A stretch of DNA of 64,000 nt, from the NCBI GenBank assembly GCA_030407315.1, contig JALQPE010000004.1:36040-100039 (forward strand), in the 5' to 3' direction. This DNA is from Asparagopsis taxiformis (lineage: Eukaryota > Rhodophyta > Florideophyceae > Bonnemaisoniales > Bonnemaisoniaceae). The notes under the pieces are model-generated. The model was not told where the DNA came from, did no database searches, and saw nothing but the letters and a program-made list of their open reading frames with translations. Every line of letters begins with the position of its first letter. Position 1 is the first letter of the stretch. Below are positions 10,987-20,689 of the stretch, piece after piece. A program made the translations under genes and the position numbers.

Positions 10987-11424
10987 CTAAGCACTAAGGA
11001 AATCCCCGATAGCATCAGTTAGAATGGGTGGAATCAGCGGGAAGCACTGCTGCATAAAACCCACAACGAAATTAATCGACGTCATTATGTTTGGAGGATT
11101 GCTTAGCAAAAACTCATTGCACGTGTTCAGTGTGAGAACGGAAGATTCCAGTGCTGGTGCACAGAACGCGTTGATCGAGCTGATCAGCGGTGTGACATTC
11201 GGCAATGGTGGAAGATCCAAGATTTGAATCCCGGTCACACATAAGCATTGCAGAAGCGATAGAGCGTCCAAACATACTTGTGGAAAGTCACCGGTGGAAA
11301 CTGGAAGCCCCTCGACTCCCGTTGCCTGTCTCAAAGACGTTTCTCCCTCTTTCAGTTGCGATGGTGTTGAGAAAACAGGCATGGAAAGAAGCGCCAGAGA
11401 TGCGATGATGATTGAAGTCTTCAT
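10987..11424 (-). CDS. six-cysteine small secreted protein A
   Basis: 145 residues, intronless, ATG at 11424. Signal peptide about 1-19 (MKTSIIIASLALLSMPVFS). The mature protein has exactly six cysteines spaced C-x8-C-x-C-x25-C-x13-C-x24-C, with the core VCLDALSLLQCLCVTG and CFP near the C-terminus. The same pattern and many identical residues recur in protein B (12906-13355), so these are paralogues in divergent orientation about 1.5 kb apart. The predominantly hydrophobic, probably helical mature chain with three predicted disulfides superficially recalls oomycete elicitins (six Cys, about 98 residues) but the first three Cys are placed differently. Function unknown; secretion and three disulfides are inferred. 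Confidence 0.8.
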   Translation of the reverse strand: MKTSIIIASLALLSMPVFSTPSQLKEGETSLRQATGVEGLPVSTGDFPQVCLDALSLLQCLCVTGIQILDLPPLPNVTPLISSINAFCAPALESSVLTLNTCNEFLLSNPPNIMTSINFVVGFMQQCFPLIPPILTDAIGDFLSA

Positions 11425-11540
11425 TGCGAATTTCAGTTATTGATCAGTGAAAGGAGATGGGTGATGCGTGGTTTATTTGTCTGATTGTTGAGAGGTGTTC
11501 TTGCAGCTCTTCGGTTCGGGGAAACTCCGGGAACGTATCA

Positions 11541-11550
11541 ACTTTATATG
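11541..11550 (-). promoter_or_regulatory. TATA box of six-cysteine gene A
   Basis: Minus strand CATATAAAGT about 117 bp upstream of the ATG at 11424, the only TATA-like element in the proximal upstream region. Confidence 0.45.
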
Positions 11551-12905
11551 CTGAAGATTCACAAGGTTACAAAGATATGTCTCATCGTGAAATGTGAGTT
11601 GCCTTTGTCCTTTCAGATACATTAAGGACAACTTTCTGTTTCTTGAACGCTCTATTCGTATACTGCAAACTTGTAGAATGAAGATATCCTGCTCACCAGT
11701 TCTCGGGCCGGTTTTTTGGTAAGAGGAACACGTTAGCTTGCATGATCCCAGAATAGCTACTGTGTACACTTTCTACTGGTGGATTCTTTTATTTCATGAT
11801 TGCTACTCTAGACGGCTAGATGTATATTCCACCATACATCAATTTGTCGATTGCAACTGTAAGAAACTTCTCACTGAGAAGTTTAATCTATCGATGCTCT
11901 CGACAGCACCTTCAATTTGCTGTCCTGGAACACCAACAACTTGTCTTACATCAAGATTGACCTGAAGGCAATTCTATAAACTACAACTGAACCAATTTAA
12001 ATCCAGTTCAATTAGACGAAAATCTGAACACAGTTTCGGCCAAGCATCACAATCTGTAACATGAGAAAACTTTAAAGCCCTTGGCGAGGACAAATCATCA
12101 CGGAAAGATGTCCTCAGCAAGCTATGTGTGAGCCAAGCGGGAAGGCATGGTTCCAGTGCTGCTACCAGCGGGTACACGTTTCATTTGGTCCGTATGAATT
12201 TCTTGAAAGATCAGCACGAGAGGAAATTCGTCTAATTTTACATTATTCCGAGATCCATCGCACGCTCCCCTTGCCGCGGAGACCTCGGCTCGTTCTGTTT
12301 GTCCCCGAGACGGAGTTTGAACATTTTCGAACTTGTCCAGGGATAGTTTATCTATTCCAGCATCTCAATCATGAGTGACAGGTTGCAACATTTATGAAGT
12401 ATCTTCCAAGTTGTCCTGAACACATGGCATTTTCCAAGTGTGGAATGCTTACAGAAGCCAATACAAGAACACGACTTTGCCATCATTGAGCTCACACGTT
12501 TGAAACGAATCTTACGAGTCTGCAATATGCGAACAATGGTATTTTAGGCTGGAGGAATTCCTCTTCTCATTTATTGAAACAGGGCCGCACCCAGTCGACA
12601 AAATTGGAATGGGACGTGAACCGTCGCCAGATTCTATCAACTATCCATCTTATCAAAGGAAAGCTTATCTGCCCTTGACGATCGGCAAATCTGGCTGGAA
12701 AACATTTTGATATATACTGACATCAGCTTGATCCTGACGTCCACATCTCTGGGATACTAAGACCAGAGCATGTTCCGTACCGGATTTGTCGCTTTGATCG
12801 TTAGGTGCTGCAGCAACTTAAAAGCCACAAGCATTCTTCTGATGGTGCGCAAAGGACGCAATTTCCCACTGGAGTGCAAAATTATCCATCCGTTTCTCAG
12901 AAGCC
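11551..12905. other. shared upstream region of the divergent six-cysteine pair
   Basis: No gene seen. It separates the head-to-head paralogues A and B and presumably contains both promoters. TATATA at 12711-12716 is a weak candidate for gene B, about 190 bp before its ATG. Confidence 0.5.
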
Positions 12906-13355
12906 ATGAAGACAGCCTTTTTAATCTGGGGTTTCTTTGTTATTTCTCATTGTGTGAACTTGGTGGAGTCTATTCCAGCTGCAATAAGGCAGGAAACGGC
13001 CTCCGCAACAGCAATGACACCGGTAGGGACGCCTGGCCTGGCGCCCATCTGTGAGAATGCTCTTACTCTTCTGAAGTGTGTATGTGTGACAGGACTGAAT
13101 GTTTTCAACATTGCGGCCATTCCAAGCAATATTCCTGGAGCCAATCTGCTCAATGCCATGTGTGCTTCATCGCTTCTAGGGATTGATCCGAGCCTTCAGG
13201 AATGCCAAACCTTGTTCAGTAGCAGTTCTTTTTCAAACTTTGCATCTAGTGTATTTCAATTTAGTGAAGACTGTTTCCCTTCTATTGCTGGCGTTGCTGG
13301 TGGTACCATTACTACGTTTGTGAACAGTTTTGTTCCAATAGCAGTGCCTGTGTGA
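12906..13355 (+). CDS. six-cysteine small secreted protein B
   Basis: 149 residues, intronless, ATG at 12906. Signal peptide about 1-22 (MKTAFLIWGFFVISHCVNLVES), Ala/Thr/Pro-rich spacer, then six cysteines spaced C-x8-C-x-C-x25-C-x13-C-x22-C. The first four intervals match paralogue A exactly; the last differs by two residues. Conserved blocks include CENALTLLKCVCVTG (A: CLDALSLLQCLCVTG) and the C-terminal CFP. Conservation of every Cys against low overall identity points to a maintained disulfide fold. No known family assigned. No transmembrane helix after the signal, so it is probably extracellular. Confidence 0.8.
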   Translation: MKTAFLIWGFFVISHCVNLVESIPAAIRQETASATAMTPVGTPGLAPICENALTLLKCVCVTGLNVFNIAAIPSNIPGANLLNAMCASSLLGIDPSLQECQTLFSSSSFSNFASSVFQFSEDCFPSIAGVAGGTITTFVNSFVPIAVPV

Positions 13356-14299
13356 TTTGCTGGAGTGAGGCATCAGAGTTCAAGTAAAACATGCTAGCTA
13401 CTATAAGACGAAGCCGTTGTAGTACTTAGCTGCCACGCCATTTTCCCGAATACTGCTTGCTGGACACGGTCTGAGAGTGTAAATGTGCACTGAACGGAGC
13501 TTCATATCATTCGCTGAAACAGTTCGGTCACGAGTCTTTTACTCACGAAATGTATCTACAACGTAGATACAGTTGCAATATTCAACTGTAGTGACATGAC
13601 TTCATTGTAACGGTGAGTTGGAATTGCGATATCACAGGAAAAACGGGATCCATTCGCAACGGCTGAATCCCGCCAAAATAAATGGTTAAAATATAATCTG
13701 GTACAACTTGTAACACTGCCATTGCCATGATGGCAGATCAGATCGGTCATCTGAAGAGCAGCGCTTCATAACAGCGACTCTTCTATTTTAAACCTTGCGC
13801 ATGAAGAATGTTCATCTTCCATCTTCTGTCAACTGCAATCTGGGCAATTCGAAACTTCGATCTCTTGACAATGCCTCTATTTCCTGAATGCCCTTCAGGT
13901 CCATCTCTTGGATTTGTTTGGAATCAAAATTCGAGATTGCAGACAGAATCAAACTGGATCTATCCAAGCACAACAATACAAATTACGCCCCTCTCCCTGA
14001 GCAGACAAAACTTGTCTGTCACCATTGCCATTTGTCTGCATTGCATCAATTTCAGCGTGATACATCGCACGTGATTTGTTAGGGTTTCAGACAGTTTACG
14101 GTGTTTTTCCACACGCCCCCATGAGTAGTGACACTAGAGACATGAAACAATTGAAGTGACTGCCCCCCACACAGTTTTCACTTCTTGTCATCTCTCTTAG
14201 CATTGCAAATTGGCTCTTGACATTTACTCTGGGATGCAAAACGTCACAGTGACATAGCGGCCTAGTAATAGACCCCTCACTATTGTATTCCGTTCAGCA
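13356..14299. other. intergenic, no supported gene
   Basis: AT-rich sequence between gene B and the 24-cysteine gene. Short plus-strand frames around 13808-14082 overlap in two frames without motifs. Nothing supported. Confidence 0.5.
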
Positions 14300-14307
14300 A
14301 ATATAAG
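14300..14307 (+). promoter_or_regulatory. TATA box of the 24-cysteine gene
   Basis: AATATAAG. Initiation 25-30 bp downstream falls near 14330, so the ATG-like start of the open frame at 14334 would have almost no leader. The ATG at 14373 is therefore the better start. Confidence 0.6.
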
Positions 14308-14372
14308 AGCCCGGTAGTCCGCTCTGACTAGCATTGCGTCGAAACACCGGACGTATCAATCCTTCCCGAAAG

Positions 14373-15158
14373 ATGAACTTCCGTCCAATCTTCTCGGTCT
14401 TCTGCCTCTTTACTATTCTTGTCCTCACTTCCAGCCTGTTTACACAAAGCATCGCCTCCAGATCTTCGCCCAAGATATCACAGACTCTGGACAGGCAGAG
14501 GTGTCGCGTCTGTTCCGTGAACAGGTGTCTCCGAAGACGGGTTGCAATCCGAAACTGCCGATCTGGATGTGCTCGCATTGCCAATTGTCGAGTGATCCGT
14601 GACAATTCATGCCCACTTCGTCGCAAAAGGTTCAAATGTATACATAGGCCGAGCAGTGGATCCACGCAATCAGTCGCTACTGGTTGTCCAAACATTTGCC
14701 GAAGCGCTGAAAGCGACGCCAGAAACGACTGTGATAGACTTCTCATTGACATTGGGTGTGAACCAGTGAGCTGTGTCTCCGGCCAAAACCGTGGATTTGC
14801 ATGTGGGAGGGCAGCTCCTTCTATTTCTCCTACACCATCAGTCACGCCATTTGGACCAGAGGATTGCATCTATACCATGTCGTCGATTGGGGATACACCA
14901 TTTCTTGGTACCTGCAGATGTGGAACAGACTCGCAGAATGTGCCATTGCTTGCACCCGATCCAAATGTATCCAGCTCAAATCCGAGTGGGTGCTTGCTTG
15001 ATTGTTACGGTGGGGAATTTCCTCGTCTTTGTTCGGCTTTCAACATTGGTCAGTTCTTTACTATAACTCGTGAACCAATGGAGCGCTGTTGCAATCGGTG
15101 TTCTGGTTTTGCAGAGTTCGAGACGAATACTTGTATCATGTCTCGACTTGGACCTTGA
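14373..15158 (+). CDS. secreted 24-cysteine protein
   Basis: 261 residues from the ATG at 14373, which opens a clear signal peptide (MNFRPIFSVFCLFTILVL...). The mature chain has 24 cysteines. The first third is very basic (RQRCRVC, CLRRRVAIRNC, CPLRRKRFKC), the middle has CPNICRSAESDARNDC, then after a Ser/Thr/Pro linker (SISPTPSVTP) a C-terminal domain with CRCG, CLLDCYGG and ERCCNRC. The layout suggests two disulfide-rich domains. I do not recognise the family. The basic N-terminal domain could bind acidic polysaccharide, which is inference only. Confidence 0.75.
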   Translation: MNFRPIFSVFCLFTILVLTSSLFTQSIASRSSPKISQTLDRQRCRVCSVNRCLRRRVAIRNCRSGCARIANCRVIRDNSCPLRRKRFKCIHRPSSGSTQSVATGCPNICRSAESDARNDCDRLLIDIGCEPVSCVSGQNRGFACGRAAPSISPTPSVTPFGPEDCIYTMSSIGDTPFLGTCRCGTDSQNVPLLAPDPNVSSSNPSGCLLDCYGGEFPRLCSAFNIGQFFTITREPMERCCNRCSGFAEFETNTCIMSRLGP

Positions 15159-16170
15159 AGTGCAGAAATATTCCACAAATTACGTTTTCATAGGGAGCTT
15201 CTCAGGATCTAATCACAAGATCGCCTGCCGGAGACAGCGTCGGTGATCTTTAGACGTAGAAAATGATGGGCTTCCCCTCGACAAGTGGGGGATCATAGAC
15301 GCAAGCACTGCCAATAGGACTTCCTGGAGCAACATTGCTGTGCAAATAAACCCTACCTGCGCTTGGTGGACTTGGCCTGTTCGTTAAAGTCTCAGAAACA
15401 TTTTAAAATTTGAACAACACCCAAATTTTGTTATTTGTGTCAGGATGCTAATAACAGACAGCCTGTCCCAGAGACCGCCGCCGGGAGGTGCGGTAACCAA
15501 TCCCAAAACATGATATCCACCTATGTTCTTTCCTTGCTTTACGAAAGCTAAAATTTTAAAACATTTTCCAAAATTCATTCAGAACACAATGGATTCTTCT
15601 CACTATAGTAATGATTTGGTCTGTTTCCCCTCCAGTTTCAACTAAATTTCTACATTCTACTGTACCACCCACTACTGTATTATCACACCATATCTGCTCC
15701 ATTTATTCCAATTCAACATTGCAATGCCCCACTAATAAAATTCAGCAGCAGCAAACCTCGACATCTGTTTGTCCACTTGCCATATCAGTGTAGGCTGCCA
15801 TACCACTATCAACGACACTCAGTGTCATCGTAAATTGCTACCAATTTCGCCATACTGTATCAGTGGCCACAGCCACGCTAACCCACCCCATGCGACACGC
15901 TGTCCCATACTCGCTGCATCCACCAGCAACCCTGCGCTGCTCCGCGCGCGCCAGCGCACCCCGCCACCCTCCCCGCTCCCACCACCCTCCGCGATCCCCT
16001 CGCCCACCGCATCCCCCGACCCCGCCGCACTCCAGACGCGCGCGAAGCGCGCCTTTAGCTCTTGTTCATTCCTTAACGATTCGATCTCAGACTAGTGTAA
16101 CCAGCGGATTAATTTGTCCAGTGTAGAGCCGACTGTATCTTTCCTATATCTCTAAAGGACTGAAGACCTG
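15159..16170. other. intergenic; includes a C-rich, GC-rich patch at 15925-16050
   Basis: No supported gene. 15925-16050 is strikingly C-rich and CpG-rich on the plus strand (blocks of cgcgcg and cccc) in otherwise AT-rich DNA. It can be read as a Pro/Ser/Ala-rich peptide in more than one frame, so I do not call a gene. Confidence 0.5.
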
Positions 16171-16233
16171 CAAAAGAACAGGAATAGTTTCAGTCCGCTA
16201 CAGGAGCGGAATGAAACTATTCCTGCGCTTTTG
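16171..16233. repeat. long near-perfect hairpin
   Basis: Two 29-nt arms (16171-16199 and 16205-16233) match in inverted orientation with three mismatches around a 5-nt loop (acagg). The core of each arm contains CAGGAATAGTTTCA. It lies about 410 bp downstream of the decayed Harbinger transposase and might be a MITE end, a foldback element or a precursor-like RNA hairpin. Confidence 0.75.
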
Positions 16234-16641
16234 TTCAAGCCTTCTTCATTTTTCTTTTCCTCTTTTGTGATCCCTCTCAGAAGTATGTGTTTCTCGATAA
16301 GAAAAGGTAAATATATTTCTATCTTAACTATTATAAATACTCTCATTTCAACTAGGAACAGCTTTCCGAGACGTTGGGTGCGCTAAGCGACCGATTAGTG
16401 AAGTTTCTTCTATAGCGAAACCAAAGGAGATTACGGATTTTCACAGAGATGACATCTGTTCCAATCATGAACTTGCCAGTTTAAAATGATCATGTACTCT
16501 AAAACAACAACTGCTATCCTAGGATACATGTCTCTTTGAGGAAAATGGTCGCGAATACATTTGGAAAGGAGAAAAGAACTTAAGAAAGAAAATTAAACAA
16601 TGCGATAAGATTTATTCATCAGGTGCAACTTATAGACTACA

Positions 16642-17555
16642 TTAAACAGAGAAAAGTTCATTTCCATTCATGATTGATAGTTGACATAGTTTCGCAACAG
16701 CATGAAAAACAACAGAGTGCTTCGATTTCGAGTGCCTGAACACATCACTAGTTGCCTTGAAGGATTTTATCCTACCGTGAAGAGTTTCATGGCGAGCGCA
16801 TAACAAACTAGAAGTACGCAAATCCTTCCCAGGAGCAATTGAAACGCATTTTTATTCAGTATAACCCCTATCAGCCAGGACAACTTCTCCGGGTAGAAGA
16901 TGACTTTTCAAACAATCTCGGAAAATTTTCACATCAGGATGAGATCCGCATGGATAAGGGCCATTGACCCACACAATATGGCCCTTGGCAATGCTTATTG
17001 CGATTTCATACCGCAGTCCTGGACCTCTGAACTTATGGCTATACCAAATTGGATTGAAAGTTGTAGGTTCTTGAATCCGACAATCTGTTCCATCAACTGT
17101 CATGACGCAAGATGTATCACTTGGTGACACATCAGCAAACCTTTCTCCAATGTGAATCTTATAGAAATAACGAAGCTATGTTAGTTTGATTAAAAATAAC
17201 GAGAACTATCAATCATGAAAGATGAACTTATCACGTTCAAACTGGAGAGTGCTTCAATGCATAACCATGACCATTTCCGAAATGATTTCTCTGACACTCC
17301 TGCTACAGAACAACAAACAGTTTCTGTTCCATATGTCTTCAACAGTAGAAGACCAAAAAGCAGATGCTTAGGGAGAAATCCTTCAGGAAAATTAGAAAAA
17401 AATCATTCTCCATGCTTTTTCGCAGACAGTTGCACTTACACCGAAAAATGAAATAAACTGGCGATGTTGCAATATGCGAGATCCATGAGCAATGCTGACA
17501 TTTCAGCTGCAATGGCTTCAAAGTCCACAGTTTCAGCTCTGGATCTATGAGACAT
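16642..17555 (-). pseudogene. PIF/Harbinger-type DDE transposase, decayed
   Basis: Minus strand. The best segment (16852-17130) carries the DDE_Tnp_4 signature: VDGTDCRIQEP, WYSHKFRGPGLRYE, IVWVNGPYPCGSHPD, VLADRGY. An in-frame TAA (16852-16854) interrupts it, after which the same frame continues (ARHETLHGRIKSF, FHAVAKLCQL) to a natural end at 16642. Upstream, coding resumes at 17235-17380 (LLFGLLLLKTYGTET, SEKSFRKWSW) across a 59-nt GT-AG gap (17176-17234) that joins in frame. An N-terminal exon may run 17555-17440, followed by a GTAAGT donor at 17439; that junction is off by one base. It would have mobilised a Harbinger element with 3-bp targets. No terminal inverted repeats found. Confidence 0.8.
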
Positions 17556-18623
17556 CCTGGCAGTAGAGAGGAGATGAAGTATACTTTTCAGGAAGAATAC
17601 GTTTTTGAAGAATAATGTTCTCTCCGATCGTGGCTATTAGTATTTATAGCCATCGATAAACAATACCGGATATAGATGCTATGAATCAGTCAATTATCTC
17701 TGCAGACTGGAATAACAAACAGCTTATAGAAAGTTAGCAATGGAATAAAACAGAGGAGCGTTTGCACTGAAACGTTTCGGGGAAAACTTTCATTGAAAAC
17801 TTCTTCTTGCAACCTTTCCGTTTAAGCTGATATAGAGTTCGAGACAAGATTTCTCGACGAAAGCTTTTGCTATAATATCGTGGTCGAAAAACAATCCATT
17901 TAACCATTTGCAAGGTCAATTGAAGCAGTTTCGGAGCATCCTGTTATCTGTATAGGTATCAAAACCAAATCATTACCGAAGAATTTTTGATTTGCGGATG
18001 TATGCTATACTTATGGAGTAAGACTTGGGTAGTGTTCAAGCAAAAGTTTTGCCAAAAGTTTTGCCAAAAGTTTCGAAAGTTTCGGTAGAACAATTTATCA
18101 CGGCCCGAAAGTTCCAAGCCACGACTTCGCAGGAGTTTAAGCTCTCCCGTGCTGATTCTACTTAGAGGATAGAACATACTGGTAGAACAATAATTGTTCG
18201 GAGTAGAACGAGATATGAACTTTTGGCAGCGAAAGATCGAAAGTTTTGGCGGAAGAGCGAAAGTTTCGGATATTATTGTGGCGAAAGTTTTCTTCCCTGA
18301 TGTATCTGGCTTGTAAGATTCCTACAACTGGGACATACGATACTAAGCTACAATATACAGGAACCAGCCCACTTGTATCGTACTAGTGTAGGAACTTTTG
18401 GCTTTCGAATTTTAGGTTCTCGAAAGTTTCGATAAGTTTTGGCAAAAGTTTTGGATGTGTTAAACTGAGCCATCAAGCCAGAATGGAGCTGGCCTATGCA
18501 TCATTTCATTACATTCAAGATTAAAACTTTGTCCTGAAATGAGTATAATATTTGCGTTTTTTGTAATTGTTCAATTAATTAGATGTAATTGTTTTCTATC
18601 AAGTTCGATTTTAATATTTCTCC
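17556..18623. other. non-coding, with clustered CGAAAGTTT/CAAAAGTTTTG motifs
   Basis: No gene supported. From about 18040 to 18445 the motif AAAGTTT with flanking C/G recurs many times in both orientations, including a 12-bp tandem caaaagttttgc x2.6 at 18040-18075. It may be a transposon remnant or a binding-site array; see findings. Confidence 0.55.
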
Positions 18624-19260
18624 ATGAGTTTGTTGGCGGCAATCTATAAATTGGCGTTGCGTTGTCGGCTCGCCGTCCTAATCATGTCTGGTACCAATAT
18701 GCCTCGTCCCCCCAACCTCCCTAGGCTTACTAAGAAATCACCAGCAGTTGTACTGCTGCGTTCAATACTGGAGAGGGGGGCGATTGGTCAGGACGACGAG
18801 CCGGCCGACGTTCATGCGAGCCAAGAGCTTTTCCGCCAGTACCCCCTCTCCAGCTTTCGAACATGCTTCAATAACCAGAAGAGAGAATTTTTTAATGGTA
18901 CGTTCATTCAACATTATTTTATTGTCCATTCTACTCTACTCTAACCTTATCCCTGCAAAGATGAACCTCTGAAACAGGCTCTGGGAGCGGGCTGAAAAGA
19001 CTAGTTCGCGGTGTGCAAGGCCCAGCCGCGAAGCGTTTGAACAGCAGTGGAACTGGTTCCAATACTCGTGGTATCGATGTAAGTCGTGTGTTGGAATTTG
19101 AAGATGATTGCACTAATGGTGGAACAAATACTGGAATTGGAAGTGGAGGACAGCAATATAGTGATTTCCTTCCCATTCACGTTGTTTTCAGGTGGACTTT
19201 ACCAAAAACAAGTACGGATATGGTTACAGTGGTTATGGTGTTACCGCAAGGGGAAAGTGA
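18624..19260 (+). CDS. three-exon gene of unknown function with a short helical motif
   Basis: Exons 18624-18897, 18978-19078 and 19192-19260, with introns of 80 and 113 bp bounded by GT-AG (GTACGT...ACAG; GTAAGT...TTTTCAG). Phases agree at both joins and the spliced frame ends at TGA 19258-19260. The product is 147 residues from 18624 or 127 from the ATG at 18684. Exon 1 encodes LLRSILERGAIG...ELFRQYPLSSFRTCFNNQK, a roughly 45-residue motif (L..I..G.i ... F..Y....F...N) that I recall from uncharacterised proteins of algae and other protists. The C-terminus is basic then Gly/Tyr-rich (KYGYGYSGYG). Beyond the TGA the same frame stays open for 27 more Gly/Ser-rich codons (to 19344), so the stop may be secondary. 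Function unknown. Confidence 0.55.
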
Positions 19261-19799
19261 TGGAATGTTCGAAGTGGAGGTAGTTCAGAGTGGAATGGCT
19301 TTGGAACTAAGGGTGGAATGGCCTATAGCAATATCAATTCATGAAGAATTGCATACAAAATGGTTTACAGAAACGAATGAATCTATGCAGCATGTAGATA
19401 TACGCGGTAATGCGTTTGAGAACGCGCTGAAACAGAAGCGTTCAAACGCGCATCAAAAATTGTTCTCCCGAGCGTGTTTTCCACTACCATTTACAGTGCG
19501 GTCGGAAATTTTGACCATCATAACATGGTGATTCCTCCTCGGTCTACAGCTATCATCTACGTAGACTTGATATCAGCTAAATCTGGCTACGGGGTCACAA
19601 AGAGTAGTAATGTATTAGAAGTGCTATGAATTAGCTGCTACGATATTGATAAAGATGTTAAACATGTTGGCTACACTAGTATAGAAAGTTTATAGTCGAA
19701 GAGTAGAATTATTTGAGCTGTTTAGCCCCATCAACTCTCTGTACACACATTGCGTCACAACCTCTGCCATCCTTCCAGCACCCGACCATCCGCAACATC
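19261..19799. other. intergenic after the three-exon gene
   Basis: Contains the 27-codon in-frame extension after the TGA at 19258 (to 19344), then nothing recognisable up to the ATE1 fragment. Confidence 0.4.
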
Positions 19800-20387
19800 A
19801 TGCAGCCCTTTAACAGTCCCGTACCCGCACGCAGCCTTGTAGAATGCGTTGACGCGGACTGTTCCAAATGTGGCCTTTGTGGCAGACAACATTCCTCCCA
19901 CAACTACGGCATGTGGGCCCATCGTCTCGGCGTGCACGATTATCAAAACTTACTCGATGCCGGCTGGTGCCGCAGTGGCAGCTATCTCTACCGTCCCAAT
20001 TTGATCCCGACCTGCTGTCCAGCCTTTGTCATCCGTCTCGACGAATCACGATTCAAACCATCCTCCACGCAGAAGCGAGTCCTCAAATGACTCCGTCGCT
20101 TCTCCAAACCAGATCGACCCGTCGATGTATCCGTCCCGCACCTCATAGGTTCCATCATTCTCGCCACACACAGCCCCAGCCCCACCGTAGTACACGACGT
20201 CCGCATCTCTGCCAAGCAGACGCCGTTGCGTCGCGCCTGCGCACATATTTCCGATGCGATACATGTCGCTCTCTGCAGCATTCTCGAACACGATGCAGAT
20301 TCAAAATCGTTTCTGTCTCACACTGCTCGACAATGCTGTGGAGAAAATTACAGTATACCCGGCCGGACAACACTCGGCTAAAAAACC
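19800..20387 (+). pseudogene. ATE1: arginyl-tRNA--protein transferase (ATE1), N-terminal part, interrupted
   Basis: Starts at ATG 19800. The N-terminal ATE domain is clear: SLVECVDADCSKCGLC, then HNYGMWAHRLGVHDYQNLLDAGW, RSGSYLYRP, CCPAFVIRLD and QKRVLK. In the family the Cys cluster and the later CC pair bind a cofactor, and the enzyme transfers Arg from Arg-tRNA to N-terminal acidic residues in the N-degron pathway. An in-frame TGA (20088-20090) falls where the conserved K.VL+R.RRF helix needs a residue, most simply a CGA-to-TGA change. The frame then continues (LRRFSKPDRPVDV...) to 20387. The C-terminal catalytic domain is absent; copia-2 begins within about 230 bp. Probably a truncated relic. 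Confidence 0.8.
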
Positions 20388-20689
20388 CACTCTGAACATC
20401 TAAACTCGCCGATTCTAGCATGCTGCATCTGACCAGTAACGTGGGCTCGGCCCTCGCCGCCGCAGAGTGTCAAAGCATTCCTGGCCCAGTAGCAGCCGCT
20501 TTTCTGGATTTCCACACATTACCGCAACTCCCCGGTCACAGGACAGAAGATTATACTTAACCACTTAACCAAATGAATAAACTGAAGAAGGTACTCGCAA
20601 GAGACACAATCTTCTCACAGGTTATCGGCCTTAAAGCGCCCACTGCCCACTATCTCATCTCCCCTTTTCCTTTGTATCTTCACCAATCA

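Noticed and set aside
15769..16126. Two overlapping plus-strand frames over the C-rich patch (Pro/Ser/Arg-rich)
   Set aside because: Two frames look equally protein-like, which points to base composition rather than coding.
19079..19531. Continuous 172-codon reading through the second intron of the three-exon gene
   Set aside because: GTAAGT and TTTTCAG bound a 113-bp intron that restores phase and the Gly/Tyr tail; the unspliced version has no recognisable features. Transcripts could overturn this.
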